This document shows, in pieces, positions 48,929 through 58,501 of a DNA stretch of 64,000 nt (position 1 is the stretch's first letter; every line of letters begins with the position of its first letter). The notes under the pieces were generated by a model. The model was not told where the DNA came from. It saw only the letters and a program-made list of their open reading frames with translations, and did no database searches. The position numbers and the translations under genes were made by a program. The stretch comes from an uncultured Acetatifactor sp. Its GTDB lineage: Bacteria > Bacillota > Clostridia > Lachnospirales > Lachnospiraceae. Location of the stretch: assembly GCA_910583845.1 (NCBI GenBank), contig CAJUAB010000023.1, positions 1 to 64,000 on the forward strand, read 5' to 3'.

Positions 48929-51301
48929 GTGTCTATGAGAAAGAGAAGGTACGCGATAAAAAGAGTGTGTTCGGTGGTGCTGGTCGTGTCGCTGTTGTCG
49001 GGTTGCCAGTGGGGAGGCAATCGGGGAGAGGAAACGCCGGTTCTGGATACGACGGGGAAGGCGGAAGCTGCCGGGGCCGTCATGCTTTCCGGGAATTTGC
49101 CGGATGGCGACGGCGAATTGGAAACAACCGGTTTTCAGGCGGAAAGCTATGAGCCGGCGGACTGGATGCAGGGAGGATTTCAGATGCCGCAGGTGTGGCA
49201 GGGATACCGGGAGTCCGTCTGTGTAAACACGTATGTGCTGGATATCCTGGAACCGGATTTTGAATACACGGAAAAATATATCCAGCAATACACCAGTCTG
49301 GGAGGAGATTTCTATGTCCTTGACAAGTACGGACCGGGCGGCGGGGAAGAGGAAGATCCGGGGGAGCGCTATCAGTTATACTGGCTGGACGGAGACACCG
49401 GGGAGAGCCGTGTGGTTACGCCTTATTGGGAGGGATTGGGCACAGAGGAAAGGATTCAGGAGATCAACGCGGTGGGCGACCATCTGCTGGCTCTGCTCTG
49501 CGCGGATACGGAGGGGAAATACAGACGGATTCTGTGGGACCTGGAGAGCGGGGAGACGGATATCTGTGATATGACCCGGGCCATGGAGCTTGGGGTATCG
49601 TTCTTTCATTTCTGGATGGACGCCCGGGGGTCTGTATACGCGCTGTCGCTGACGGATGGGTATCTGTATGTATTTGGGGAGAAGGACGTTGCCGGTGAGG
49701 GTGAAATGTTGTACAAAATCCAGGCGGAGAACCCAACCTCGACAGGGATTTACTGCCGGATGGCGGACGGGACGCCCCTGGTACATATGGATGGCAAACT
49801 GGTATATCTGGACGTGGATGCAGGAGAGGCCAGAGAGTTGGCCCAAGTGGGGGGATTCTGCTTTTATGAGGGATGCATCGATGAGCGGGGGAATTTTTAT
49901 CAGGTGTGGAATCCACAGATCAATGTCTGGAATCCTGCCACCGGAGACTATAACTTCATGCTGGATCTGAGGGATTACGGACTGGCCTCCCGGGGAAAAT
50001 TCCAGGGTATACAAATCGGTGTCAACAGAGCGGGAGAATTGATGGTTCTCACGGAAAATGAGGATAAACTGATGGTCTACTGCTTTGGCTCCGGGAAAGG
50101 TGAGACGGAGGGGACGCTGCGGCTGGCTAATTTATGGCTTCACGACAGCAGCATGAAGAGCGCCGCGAACGCTTATTCGGCTCAGAATCCGGACTGCCAG
50201 GTTTCGTACGAGGCGGACTGGGAAAACGGGGAAGGATTTTACGAGCGCGTTATGGCGCAGATGGCAGTGGGGAAAGGGCCGGATCTGTTATTTGTATCCA
50301 CACAGGATATGGAGAGACTGAACACGCGGGGACTGCTTGCGGACCTTTCGGAGGTATTGGAGGAAGAGACAGACAGGCAGCTGTTTTGTGGCGTGACCAC
50401 GGCAGGACTGCGGGATGGCAGGCTTCTGGGACTGCCCGCCGGGGTGAGCGGAGTCAGTATGATAACGGTGGACGGCAATTGGCAGGGGGATGGATGGACG
50501 CTGGAGGAGATCGTGGAATTGTGGAGGCAGCGCAGGAAACAGGGGGCATCGCGGTTCCTGCCGCCGCGCTGGAGCCAGGAGGAAATGCTGGATTTTCTGG
50601 TGCTGCAAAATATGGCGGACTCTCCTTTCCTGGACTGGGAAAATCACACCTGCGACTTCGAGGGAGATTTGTTTCGCCAGGTGCTGGAGATGATTGGGGA
50701 GGTGCCGGTCAGAGAGCACAAAAATCTGGATATGGAGGAGGAGAATGAGATCGCCAGGCAGGTGATGGACGGGACCTATCTGGCGGATGTGGTGTATGGC
50801 GGAAGCATAGCCCAATATGCCAGCATCATGGAGCGCTATGAGGGCGAAGCCCGTCTTGTGGGACTTCCTGCGGAAACGGGAGACGGCAATATGCTCACCT
50901 GTTATGGATTTATCGTTGTGAACGCCGGGACGGAGCACTGGGAGGAAGCGGCAGATTTCCTGCGTTTTATCTATGACAGGAGATTTCAGAGTCAGTATCC
51001 CGGCGGCCTGCTGCGCAGGGATGTTCTGAGGGAAAGCGTGGTTTTATCCGATGAGGACGGGAAATATGAGACGGATCAACTTACCGGAATATCCCTCCCG
51101 CTCAAAAAGGACGGCAGCAGTTATGTGGAGGAGTACCTTGCGTTTATGGACAGCTGTAGGGCGGAACCCCGGAGCGCGGAGGCTGTTAAGGACATCATAC
51201 GCGAGGAGGCAGGCAGCTTTTTTCAGAATATACAAAGTCTGGAGAATACCGTCAGGGCAATTCAGAACAGAGTTCAACTGTATCTGAACGAAAACAGCTG
51301 A
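48929..51301 (+). CDS. Lipoprotein: N-terminal beta-propeller-like domain fused to an extracellular solute-binding domain
   Basis: 790 residues. The signal peptide KRVCSVVLVVSLLSGC ends in a lipobox (LLSGC). Residues about 60-390 consist of repeated beta-strand blades with WLDGDTGES, LWDLESGETDI, VYLDVDAGEARELAQ, which suggests a propeller. From about 395 a family-1 solute-binding domain begins (LRLANLWLHDSSMKSAANAY, MAQMAVGKGPDLLFVSTQDM, LLADLSEVLEEE, GLPAGVSGVSMITVD, YGFIVVNAGTEHWEEAADFL). GGAGG is six bases before GTG 48929; ATG 48935 is the alternative. It has no permease next to it, so it may act as a sensor or share the transporter at 57.5 kb. Confidence 0.75.
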   Translation: MSMRKRRYAIKRVCSVVLVVSLLSGCQWGGNRGEETPVLDTTGKAEAAGAVMLSGNLPDGDGELETTGFQAESYEPADWMQGGFQMPQVWQGYRESVCVNTYVLDILEPDFEYTEKYIQQYTSLGGDFYVLDKYGPGGGEEEDPGERYQLYWLDGDTGESRVVTPYWEGLGTEERIQEINAVGDHLLALLCADTEGKYRRILWDLESGETDICDMTRAMELGVSFFHFWMDARGSVYALSLTDGYLYVFGEKDVAGEGEMLYKIQAENPTSTGIYCRMADGTPLVHMDGKLVYLDVDAGEARELAQVGGFCFYEGCIDERGNFYQVWNPQINVWNPATGDYNFMLDLRDYGLASRGKFQGIQIGVNRAGELMVLTENEDKLMVYCFGSGKGETEGTLRLANLWLHDSSMKSAANAYSAQNPDCQVSYEADWENGEGFYERVMAQMAVGKGPDLLFVSTQDMERLNTRGLLADLSEVLEEETDRQLFCGVTTAGLRDGRLLGLPAGVSGVSMITVDGNWQGDGWTLEEIVELWRQRRKQGASRFLPPRWSQEEMLDFLVLQNMADSPFLDWENHTCDFEGDLFRQVLEMIGEVPVREHKNLDMEEENEIARQVMDGTYLADVVYGGSIAQYASIMERYEGEARLVGLPAETGDGNMLTCYGFIVVNAGTEHWEEAADFLRFIYDRRFQSQYPGGLLRRDVLRESVVLSDEDGKYETDQLTGISLPLKKDGSSYVEEYLAFMDSCRAEPRSAEAVKDIIREEAGSFFQNIQSLENTVRAIQNRVQLYLNENS

Positions 51302-51628
51302 AAATCTCCTTCCTGTGATAAGGGCATATTCTCTGCGGCCGGACAGATCCTGGGGTTTATTTCCTGCAACCTCCCGAGCTCCATCCGGTCGGCAGACACA
51401 CTTTCCGCACCGCCTGTTTTGCCATTTGCCGCGTTGCCGTCAGTCAACGATGCCACTGCATCGCCTCCTCCATCTTGCAGGTTGATTTTATCCCCTGCCT
51501 CAAACAGATCCGGACTGGTAAGAGTCCAAAACGGAAATCCGGATGTATTCCCTTTACGCGTGTATTGTCAAAAATGTCCGTTTTCCCACGGACGCATACG
51601 GAATTCTCTGCTCCGGACAGAGGCCGGG

Positions 51629-51885
51629 GTATATAGAAAAAAATGACTTCCCGGTACCCTGCCCGGAGTCCCCAGGGGCAGAAAAACGGATTTTTTTCCA
51701 CATAACAGGGTATATACAGAAAAATTGCCGCTCCATATCCCCTTTTTTGCGATCGGCGGGGTACTGAAACACAATTTTTCTCTATATGCCCTGTTTCCCC
51801 GTACAAACTGCGCAAAAAGGGGAGAGCCTGCAAGACAGCAGGGTACTGTGGAACAATTATTTTTATTATACCCTGCCGGATTTGG
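51629..51885. repeat. Cluster of ~40-bp palindromic elements (GGGTA...TACCC)
   Basis: At least four related units with GGGTA or GGGCATA at one end, an A-rich centre (AGAAAAATTG-like) and TACCC at the other. Two are in one orientation (near 51629-51668 and 51706-51727) and two in the other (near 51755-51793 and 51838-51885). The stretches 51706-51727 and 51772-51793 are inverted copies with 20 of 22 matches. The last unit has perfect GCAGGGTA/TACCCTGC ends. Confidence 0.6.
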
Positions 51886-51934
51886 GCAGCTTCCGTCAGC
51901 AGGCTCGCGATTTACCGCCACAGACAGCGGGAGT

Positions 51935-51952
51935 GATTTTTCAAACACGCTC
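51935..51952 (+). repeat. 18-base dispersed repeat, copy 2
   Basis: Identical to 4706-4723 (end of the esterase gene). Here it lies in non-coding sequence next to the palindromic cluster. Confidence 0.6.
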
Positions 51953-52293
51953 CAGCCCAAGTGGTTATTTTCCCTGTTTGTAATCTGTAAAGCCACCGGT
52001 TTACAGGTAGCATATCCTCCGGTAACCCATGACTCCGCTTTACAGATTCTACAGGTCTTACTCTATTCAATCAGTATCATGTATTTCAGCTTTTCCAGGG
52101 GATATTCTCCCTGTCTGATTTTCAGCTACGCAGTCGAATTCAGCTTTCCCTGTGTCTCATCCGGCAATGCAAACGGTCATACCATATTGCGCCGGATTGT
52201 TCAATTGTCTGAGCGGGTACTAAACAGTCAATATAGCCTTTTTGCCCATCAGAAAGAGTGAACATAGAAATTCAGAAAGAAAAACTCATATAT

Positions 52294-52395
52294 GCAATCG
52301 ATTGTCACAGATACAATTTTGTAAGAAATGCACAAAGCAGCGCATCTGATTTTGTGAATGCAACCGATTGCACATGAAAAAAACAGTGATATAAT
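52294..52395 (+). promoter_or_regulatory. Promoter with two LacI-type operators, polysaccharide operon
   Basis: TGCAATCGATTG (from 52294) and TGCAACCGATTGCA (52359-52372) are palindromes of the LacI-family CG-centred type, 65 bases apart. The -35 TTGCAC (52368-52373) lies in the second one and TATAAT (52390-52395) follows after 16 bases. Binding to the second would block RNA polymerase; the pair could support a repression loop. No LacI-type gene is in the window. Confidence 0.65.
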
Positions 52396-52421
52396 ATAAA
52401 TTACAAATTAAGGAGACAGAG

Positions 52422-54578
52422 ATGAAATCGAACAGATATGCAAGAGGAATGACATTGCTGCTGGCGGGGGCGCTGGCCCTGTCCGGTTCTTCCTGCGGAG
52501 GCAGAGAGGAAGCCGCGGCGGGAGCTGAATGGCCGACGGCTCCTTGGGAGGCTTCGGGGGCGACAACAGAAGGGCAGAAGAATTCGGGGGCGGAGACGGA
52601 AGGGCAGAATGCTTCGGGGGCGACATCGGAAGGGCAGAAGACTTCGGGGGCGACAACGGAAGGGCAAGAGACTTCGGGGGCGACGACAGAAGGGCAGAAG
52701 ACTTCGGGGGCGACAACAGAAGGGCAGGACACGGCGCAGTGGACGGATGAGCAGCTCCTGGAGGCGGAGTTTTTACTGTATAATGTGGACTGCGCGTCAT
52801 CTGAAACGGATGTTTTTCCGGAGGGCCAGGTCTGCGGCTTATACCAGTCTCTCAGCGATCAGCCCTATGGGACGGATGCCGTCTCCGGAAGATGCTGGGG
52901 CTATCGGGAGGCGGACTATCTGATCCGGGAGTCAGACCACCTGGGGGAGGGGCTTACGGCCTGCAAGTGGACCATGAACGAGGAGAACTATCCGGGCGGT
53001 GCGGATGCAGTGATCAGCTATGACTTTCAGCTCCCGGAGGGGGAGTACCAGGTGACGGTGGGCTTCTACAATCCCTTTGGCCCCAGGAAGATCGATGTGG
53101 ACTGTGAGGGAGAGAGGATGGTGGAGGGGGAAAAGCTGCTTCGCTATCGGCTGACGGAAAAGCAGTTCTCTGTCAGCGTGGAGGACGGGGAACTGAATAT
53201 AAAGGTATTCAATGAGAACGGCAAGCGGGCCATGGATATACCGATTCTGAGTTATATACAGATCGCCGTCATCCCGGAGTACACAGGGGAGCTTCTGGAG
53301 CTGGCTCTGGGGAAGTATACGGCGGAGATGGAACCGGAGAGCTATACGAGGGCGTCATACGAAAGATATGAACAGGCCGTAGCGGACGCGGAGGCGCTGC
53401 TGTCGCAGACGGCGTCCGGGGCATCGGACTGGGAGGATAAATTTATTCAATTGAAGGAGGGTTACGCGATGCTAACCGAAAAATGTGTCTATGATTCATT
53501 CCGGCCGGGCCAGCAGTGGAGGGATACGGACAACAATCTGATTCAGGCTCATGGCGGGCAGGTGCAGCAGCTGATGATCAGGGATGAGAGCACAGGGGAG
53601 ACGGTTCCCCGATGGATCTGGGTAGGGGAGGACAAGACGGCGGGAGCCAGGGGCGGCATCCGGGCATACAGCTCCGAGGATCTGTATAACTGGCAGTTCG
53701 AGGGAGTCATCCTGCGCAATGTCACGGCCAGGGAGGAGCTGGACACAGATGACTATTTCCGGGAGCTCTATGACGGATATTCCCGGGAGCAGCTGGACAA
53801 TGTGTTCAGAAGTCTGGACGCGAACAGCGCGATTATAGAGAGGCCCAAGCTGATTTACAATGAAAAGACCGGACAGTATGTGCTGTGGTTTCATGCGGAT
53901 GGGCCTACACAGACCAGTGACAGCAGTTACGCGGCAGCCTGCGCGGGGGTCGCGGTCAGTGATTCCCCCTTCGGCCCCTTTCGTTTTATAGACAGATATC
54001 GGCTGAATACATGCCCGGAGGATCAGGAGGACCAATATCCGTCCAGCAAGGGTATGGCGCGGGATATGAATCTCTTTGTGGACACGGACAAAACGGCATA
54101 TATCATTTACTCCAGCGAGGAGAATCTGACACTGTACATATCAAAATTGAATGAGGAATATACCGATCTGGCCACTCCGCCGCAGCAGGCGGTTTACGGG
54201 GAGGATTTCATCCGTCTTTTCCCGGGCGCCCAGCGGGAAGCGCCGGCGGTATTCAAAAAGGATGACAGCTATTATCTGATATCTTCCGGATGTACCGGAT
54301 GGGCACCCAATCAGGCCAGATATTACCGGAGCGATTCCATGCTGGGCGAATGGGTGAATATGGGAGATCCCTGCGTGGACGATACGAAGGGCACGACCTT
54401 CGACTCACAGAGTACCTGTGTATTTGAGGATACGGCAGGGAATCTGATCTATATGGGGGACCGGTGGTACAGCGACAAGCTGTCGGATTCGCGTTATGTC
54501 TGGCTGCCTGTGGAGTTCGGCGCCGATGGCGGAATAGAACTGAGATGGCAGGACGAGTGGAGATATGCGGACCGCTGA
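52422..54578 (+). CDS. GH43-like lipoprotein glycosidase
   Basis: 718 residues. Signal peptide with a probable lipid-attachment Cys (ALSGSSCGG). A low-complexity stalk of six decapeptides follows, then a beta-sandwich module (about 120-290, EGEYQVTVGFYNPFGPRKID) and a helical linker. The C-terminal domain (about 355-718) is five-bladed GH43-like: FRPGQQWRDTDNNLIQAHGG, GIRAYSSEDLYNWQFEGVIL, IIERPKLIYNEKTGQYVLWF, SKGMARDMNLFVDTDKTAYI, REAPAVFKKDDSYYLISSGC. The D..G..IQAHGG start resembles exo-beta-1,3-galactanases of GH43, so galactan side chains are a possible substrate. AAGGAG precedes the ATG. Confidence 0.75.
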   Translation: MKSNRYARGMTLLLAGALALSGSSCGGREEAAAGAEWPTAPWEASGATTEGQKNSGAETEGQNASGATSEGQKTSGATTEGQETSGATTEGQKTSGATTEGQDTAQWTDEQLLEAEFLLYNVDCASSETDVFPEGQVCGLYQSLSDQPYGTDAVSGRCWGYREADYLIRESDHLGEGLTACKWTMNEENYPGGADAVISYDFQLPEGEYQVTVGFYNPFGPRKIDVDCEGERMVEGEKLLRYRLTEKQFSVSVEDGELNIKVFNENGKRAMDIPILSYIQIAVIPEYTGELLELALGKYTAEMEPESYTRASYERYEQAVADAEALLSQTASGASDWEDKFIQLKEGYAMLTEKCVYDSFRPGQQWRDTDNNLIQAHGGQVQQLMIRDESTGETVPRWIWVGEDKTAGARGGIRAYSSEDLYNWQFEGVILRNVTAREELDTDDYFRELYDGYSREQLDNVFRSLDANSAIIERPKLIYNEKTGQYVLWFHADGPTQTSDSSYAAACAGVAVSDSPFGPFRFIDRYRLNTCPEDQEDQYPSSKGMARDMNLFVDTDKTAYIIYSSEENLTLYISKLNEEYTDLATPPQQAVYGEDFIRLFPGAQREAPAVFKKDDSYYLISSGCTGWAPNQARYYRSDSMLGEWVNMGDPCVDDTKGTTFDSQSTCVFEDTAGNLIYMGDRWYSDKLSDSRYVWLPVEFGADGGIELRWQDEWRYADR
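52554..52733 (+). repeat. 30-bp tandem repeat inside the GH43-like gene (six decapeptides)
   Basis: Six units of 30 bases encode SGATTEGQKN-type decapeptides (variants SGAETEGQNA, SGATSEGQKT, SGATTEGQET, SGATTEGQDT). The array forms a flexible wall-spanning stalk between the lipid anchor and the folded domains, and is likely to vary in length by slippage or recombination. Confidence 0.9.
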
Positions 54579-54653
54579 AACAGCATATCCCCGGACGGGC
54601 AGAGTCGCTTCGCGCCGACAGGGGATATGTGGAACTCGAACAGGGGGATTGGT

Positions 54654-57542
54654 ATGAGAAAGGGAAAGTTACGGTTTGTTTCGCTGATGGCGGCAGCAGC
54701 GCTGGCTCTGGGCTGCGCGCCGGAAAATGCAATGCGGGCCCGGGCCGCGGAAGAAGATCTGTCCCAATATTATGTGGAAGTATATGACACGGTAAAGTAC
54801 CAGGATTATCTGGATGACCGGGGTGGCGCCTCCCGCCCCGCCGCCGAGATTACAGTGCCCGGAGGGGAATATGCCAGCGCGGGAGAGGGATTTGAGAGGG
54901 CACAGGAGTATGAGGGAAAGAACAATGTGGCGCTGACGCCCGCGGAGGGAAGCATCACCTGGGAGGTGGATGTGCCGGAGGCGGGGCTGTACCAGATCGA
55001 ACTGGAGTATTATCCCATGGAGGGGAAGAACAATGCCATAGAGAGGGAAATCCGTATCAACGGGGAACTTCCCTTCGACGGCGCGCAGTATCTGGAGTTC
55101 TCCCGGAACTGGGAGGACGCGGAAGCGGTGAGCAGAGACGCCCGGGGCAATGACATCCGCCCCATGCAGGTGGAGGCCCCCCTGTGGATGAGCGCCTGGT
55201 GCGAAGACAGCAGTGGCTATGTGAGAGACGCATACAGCTTTTACTTTGATAAAGGGAAGAACACCGTCACGCTGGAATCTGTGAAGGAACCCATGGCCAT
55301 CGCTTCTCTCACACTGAAACAGCAGCCGCAGCCTCCCGCCTATGAAACGTATCTGGCGCAGGCCCGGGCGGACGGGGCCGTGGAAGCGGCAGTGGGGGAG
55401 GCCGTCAAAATCCAGGGTGAGGACGCGGTCTATAAGTCGGAGTCCACCCTGTACCCGGTGAACGACAGGACATCCCCCAGGACAGAGCCCTACGACGCGG
55501 CAAAAATCCGCATGAATTCCATCGGCGGGAACAACTGGAACCAGGTGGGGCAGTGGATCACCTGGACGGTGGATGTGCCGAAGGACGGTCTCTACGAGAT
55601 CGCGGTCAAATACAAGCAGAGCATCAAGCAGGGTGTGACCGTGGTGAGATCCCTGGAAATTGACGGGCAGTCTCCCTTTCAGGAAGCCCGTGAGCTCCGG
55701 TTCTTCTATGAAAATGACTGGCAGATCGCCAGGCTTGGCAGCCAGGAAGAGCCCTATCTGTTCTACCTGACTAAGGGGGAACACAGTCTGACCATGAAAG
55801 TGACGCTGGGGAGCGTGCTGTCAGAGATTCTGGATGACGCGGATGACAGCATCTTTGAGCTGAACCGGGCGTACAGACAGCTTTTGATGGTAATCGGTTC
55901 CTCCCCGGACATGATGCGCGACTATCAGCTGGAGAAGAAGACGCCGGAGGCATTGCAGATTCTGGCACAGCAGTATGAAGCGGTGTCAAGCCTGGCGAAG
56001 CGGGTGGAGGACTATGCCAACGGTTCCAAAGGAAGCCAGTCGGCTTCGCTGGACAATCTCATCGTGCAGCTGGAGACCATGAGCAGAAAGCCGGAGACCA
56101 TTGCGAAATACTGGTCGTCCTTTAAAGACAATATCATCTCTCTGGGGTCCTGGGTGCTCAGCATGAAGGAGCAGCCCCTGCAGATTGATTATCTGCTGAT
56201 ACAGGAACCCGGCAGCGCGATGCCGGGCGCGAAAGCGAATATTCTGGAGAAGGCGGGCCACGAGCTGAAAGCGTTCATGGCCAGCTTCACGGAGGATTAC
56301 GAGAGCATTGGCGATGTGTATGAGGGGGATGATCCTCTGACCATCTGGCTGCTGGCCGACGCGGCCTCTGTGTCCAGCGCCTCCGGCAGCGGGCGGGATC
56401 AGGCCACGGTACTGAAAAACCTGATTGACAACTATTTTGTGCAGCAGAGCGGGATACCGGCCAATGTGAAGCTGGTGAACAGGGATAATCTGCTGTCGGC
56501 AACGCTGGCGGGAGAGGGGCCGGATGTGGCGCTGGGAGTGGCCAGCAAAGAGCCTGTCAATTACGCGCTGCGAAACGCCGCCGCGGATCTGACGCAGTTT
56601 CCGGATTTTGACGAGGTCACGGGACGGTTCATGGAGGGCTCTCTGGATATGTTCCGCTATGACGGCGGCGTCTACGCCCTGCCCCAGACAACGTCCTTCC
56701 AGATGCTCTTCTACCGGGCGGATATATTGCGGGAGCTGGGGCTGGAGGTTCCCACCACCTGGGATGAATTCTATGAATGTCTGGCAGTGATCCAGAAAAA
56801 CAATATGAATGTGGGCACGGTACCGGATTATACCTCCTATGGCATGTTCCTCTATCAGTACGGGGGAGCCTACTACAGAGAGGACGGCACGGCCAGCGGT
56901 CTTGACTCGGAGGCGGCGGTACAGGCTTTCTCCCAGTGGTCGGGGAATTACGCGGACTATAAGATGCCCGTGACCTACGACTTTGCCAACCGTTTCCGCA
57001 CCGGTGAGATGCCGCTGGCCATCGCGGACTACACCTCCTACAGCTATCTCTCGGTATTCGCGCCGGAGATCAAGGGACTGTGGGGATTTACGGTGGTGCC
57101 CGGCCATGAGGATGAAGAGGGCAATGTGGATCACTCGGTCATTGCGGGCCAGACGGCTTCTATTATATTGGATACCTCCGAACATAAGGAGGAGGCATGG
57201 GAGTTCTTGAAATGGTGGAGCAGCGAGGAGATCCAGACAAACTACTGTATTGAGGTGGAGAACATCCTGGGTGTCGCGGGACGTGTGGCTACGGCCAACA
57301 TGGAGGCGCTGGAGAACCTTCCCTGGTCCGGCCGGGATATGAGACAGCTGAAAGCGCAGCTGGAGTGGGTGCGCGTGGTGCCGGAGATCCCGGGGGGATA
57401 TTTTACGGAGAGGCATGTGAAAAACGCGTTTTACGCCGTGTACAACAACAAGGAAGATCCCAGGGAGACGCTGGAGGATTATGTGAAGACCATCAATAAC
57501 GAGATCACCAATAAGCGGATCGAGTTCGGTCTGGATGAGTAG
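54654..57542 (+). CDS. ABC transporter solute-binding lipoprotein with N-terminal carbohydrate-binding-like modules
   Basis: 962 residues from ATG 54654 (AGGGGGAT upstream). Signal peptide with lipobox LALGC. Two beta-sandwich modules, about 45-230 and 250-400, share EVDVPEAGLYQIELEYYPME and TVDVPKDGLYEIAVKYKQS, resembling CBM6/35-type folds. A helical segment follows. From about 490 there is a family-1 binding domain: LNLIDNYFVQQSGIPANVKL-like start, FQMLFYRADILRELGLEVPT, TWDEFYECL, SYLSVFAPEIKGLWGFTVVP and AWEFLKWWSSEEIQTNYCIE. Fusing carbohydrate-binding modules to the transporter receptor is unusual. It is followed by two matching permeases. Confidence 0.8.
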   Translation: MRKGKLRFVSLMAAAALALGCAPENAMRARAAEEDLSQYYVEVYDTVKYQDYLDDRGGASRPAAEITVPGGEYASAGEGFERAQEYEGKNNVALTPAEGSITWEVDVPEAGLYQIELEYYPMEGKNNAIEREIRINGELPFDGAQYLEFSRNWEDAEAVSRDARGNDIRPMQVEAPLWMSAWCEDSSGYVRDAYSFYFDKGKNTVTLESVKEPMAIASLTLKQQPQPPAYETYLAQARADGAVEAAVGEAVKIQGEDAVYKSESTLYPVNDRTSPRTEPYDAAKIRMNSIGGNNWNQVGQWITWTVDVPKDGLYEIAVKYKQSIKQGVTVVRSLEIDGQSPFQEARELRFFYENDWQIARLGSQEEPYLFYLTKGEHSLTMKVTLGSVLSEILDDADDSIFELNRAYRQLLMVIGSSPDMMRDYQLEKKTPEALQILAQQYEAVSSLAKRVEDYANGSKGSQSASLDNLIVQLETMSRKPETIAKYWSSFKDNIISLGSWVLSMKEQPLQIDYLLIQEPGSAMPGAKANILEKAGHELKAFMASFTEDYESIGDVYEGDDPLTIWLLADAASVSSASGSGRDQATVLKNLIDNYFVQQSGIPANVKLVNRDNLLSATLAGEGPDVALGVASKEPVNYALRNAAADLTQFPDFDEVTGRFMEGSLDMFRYDGGVYALPQTTSFQMLFYRADILRELGLEVPTTWDEFYECLAVIQKNNMNVGTVPDYTSYGMFLYQYGGAYYREDGTASGLDSEAAVQAFSQWSGNYADYKMPVTYDFANRFRTGEMPLAIADYTSYSYLSVFAPEIKGLWGFTVVPGHEDEEGNVDHSVIAGQTASIILDTSEHKEEAWEFLKWWSSEEIQTNYCIEVENILGVAGRVATANMEALENLPWSGRDMRQLKAQLEWVRVVPEIPGGYFTERHVKNAFYAVYNNKEDPRETLEDYVKTINNEITNKRIEFGLDE

Positions 57543-57555
57543 AGGGGGCGGGAAT

Positions 57556-58500
57556 ATGGAAAAGAAACTATCCAATATTTTATGGGCGGATGTGAAGCAT
57601 CGCTTTGCGGCAACGGGGAAGCAGATGAAAAAGTCCAGGATTTCCTACCTGTTTGTGGCTCCGTTCTGTCTGCTGTTCATCCTGTTTTACCTGGTGCCGG
57701 TGGCCACGTCCATAACCTTGAGCTTCACCTATTACAATGTGCTGGAATCCCCCAGATTCATAGGATGGCAGAATTATATCAACCTGTTTTTCGCGGACGA
57801 TGTGTTCCCCACTGCGGTGAAGAATACCTTCCTCTTTGCCGTGGTGACCGGTCCCATCGGATATTTCGCGGCGCTGATTATCGCATGGATGATCAATGAG
57901 ATCAAGAATCGTTTTCTCAGAGCTTTCATGACGCTGGTTTTTTATGCCCCCACCATTTCCGGCCAGGCATATTTTATCTGGAAATTCATTTTCTCCAGCG
58001 ACAGCTACGGGATGGCCAACGGCTGGCTGATGAAGCTGGGGATCACCTACAGCCCTGTATTATGGTTTGAAGATGCCAGGTACATACAGCCGATTCTGAT
58101 TATCGTGGTGCTGTGGATGAGCATGGGAACCGGGTTTCTGTCTTTTATCGCGGGCCTGCAGAATGTGGACCAGAGCCTTTACGAGGCAGGATATATGGAC
58201 GGGATCAAGAACCGTTTCCAGGAGCTCTGGTATATCACCCTGCCCTCCATGAAGCCCCAGCTGATGTTCGGCGCCGTTATGACCATCACCACCTCCTTCG
58301 CGATTCACGATCAGCTGGCGGCGCTGGCCGGATTTCCCAGCGTGGATTACGCGGCGCACACGGTGGTATCCCACCTGGTGGACTACGGAACGGTCCGCTT
58401 TGAGATGGGTTACGCGTCCGCCATCGCCACACTGCTGTTTATGGTAATGATCCTGTGCAACAAACTGGTACAGAAAGTGCTCAGAAAGGTGGGAAACTGA
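57556..58500 (+). CDS. Carbohydrate ABC permease, MalF/LplB type
   Basis: 314 residues with six membrane helices: LFVAPFCLLFILFYLVPVAT and FTYYNVLESPRFIGWQNYIN at the start, and the EAA loop LYEAGYMDGIKNRFQELWYI TLPSMKP that contacts the ATPase. ATG 57556 with GGGGGCGGG upstream is preferred. It forms a heterodimer with the next gene. The ATP-binding subunit is not in the window; in this transporter group (LplB/YtcP) a shared MsmK-type ATPase is usual. Confidence 0.92.
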   Translation: MEKKLSNILWADVKHRFAATGKQMKKSRISYLFVAPFCLLFILFYLVPVATSITLSFTYYNVLESPRFIGWQNYINLFFADDVFPTAVKNTFLFAVVTGPIGYFAALIIAWMINEIKNRFLRAFMTLVFYAPTISGQAYFIWKFIFSSDSYGMANGWLMKLGITYSPVLWFEDARYIQPILIIVVLWMSMGTGFLSFIAGLQNVDQSLYEAGYMDGIKNRFQELWYITLPSMKPQLMFGAVMTITTSFAIHDQLAALAGFPSVDYAAHTVVSHLVDYGTVRFEMGYASAIATLLFMVMILCNKLVQKVLRKVGN

Positions 58501-58501
58501 C

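Larger units (their letters stand above)
51302..52293. other. Gene-free, repeat-rich 1-kb gap
   Basis: No convincing gene on either strand; overlapping frames lack ribosome sites and mirror the repeats. The first 200 bases, read on the minus strand, contain GDKINLQDGGGDAV-like coding-looking text that may be a decayed gene. The 51.62-51.89 kb part is a hairpin-repeat cluster, and 51935-51952 is the second copy of the 18-base dispersed repeat. Confidence 0.6.

Noticed and set aside
51725..52261. 178-codon frame in the 51.3-52.3 kb gap
   Set aside because: Lies across palindromic repeats, has no ribosome site, and a minus-strand frame of similar length overlaps it; likely chance openness.
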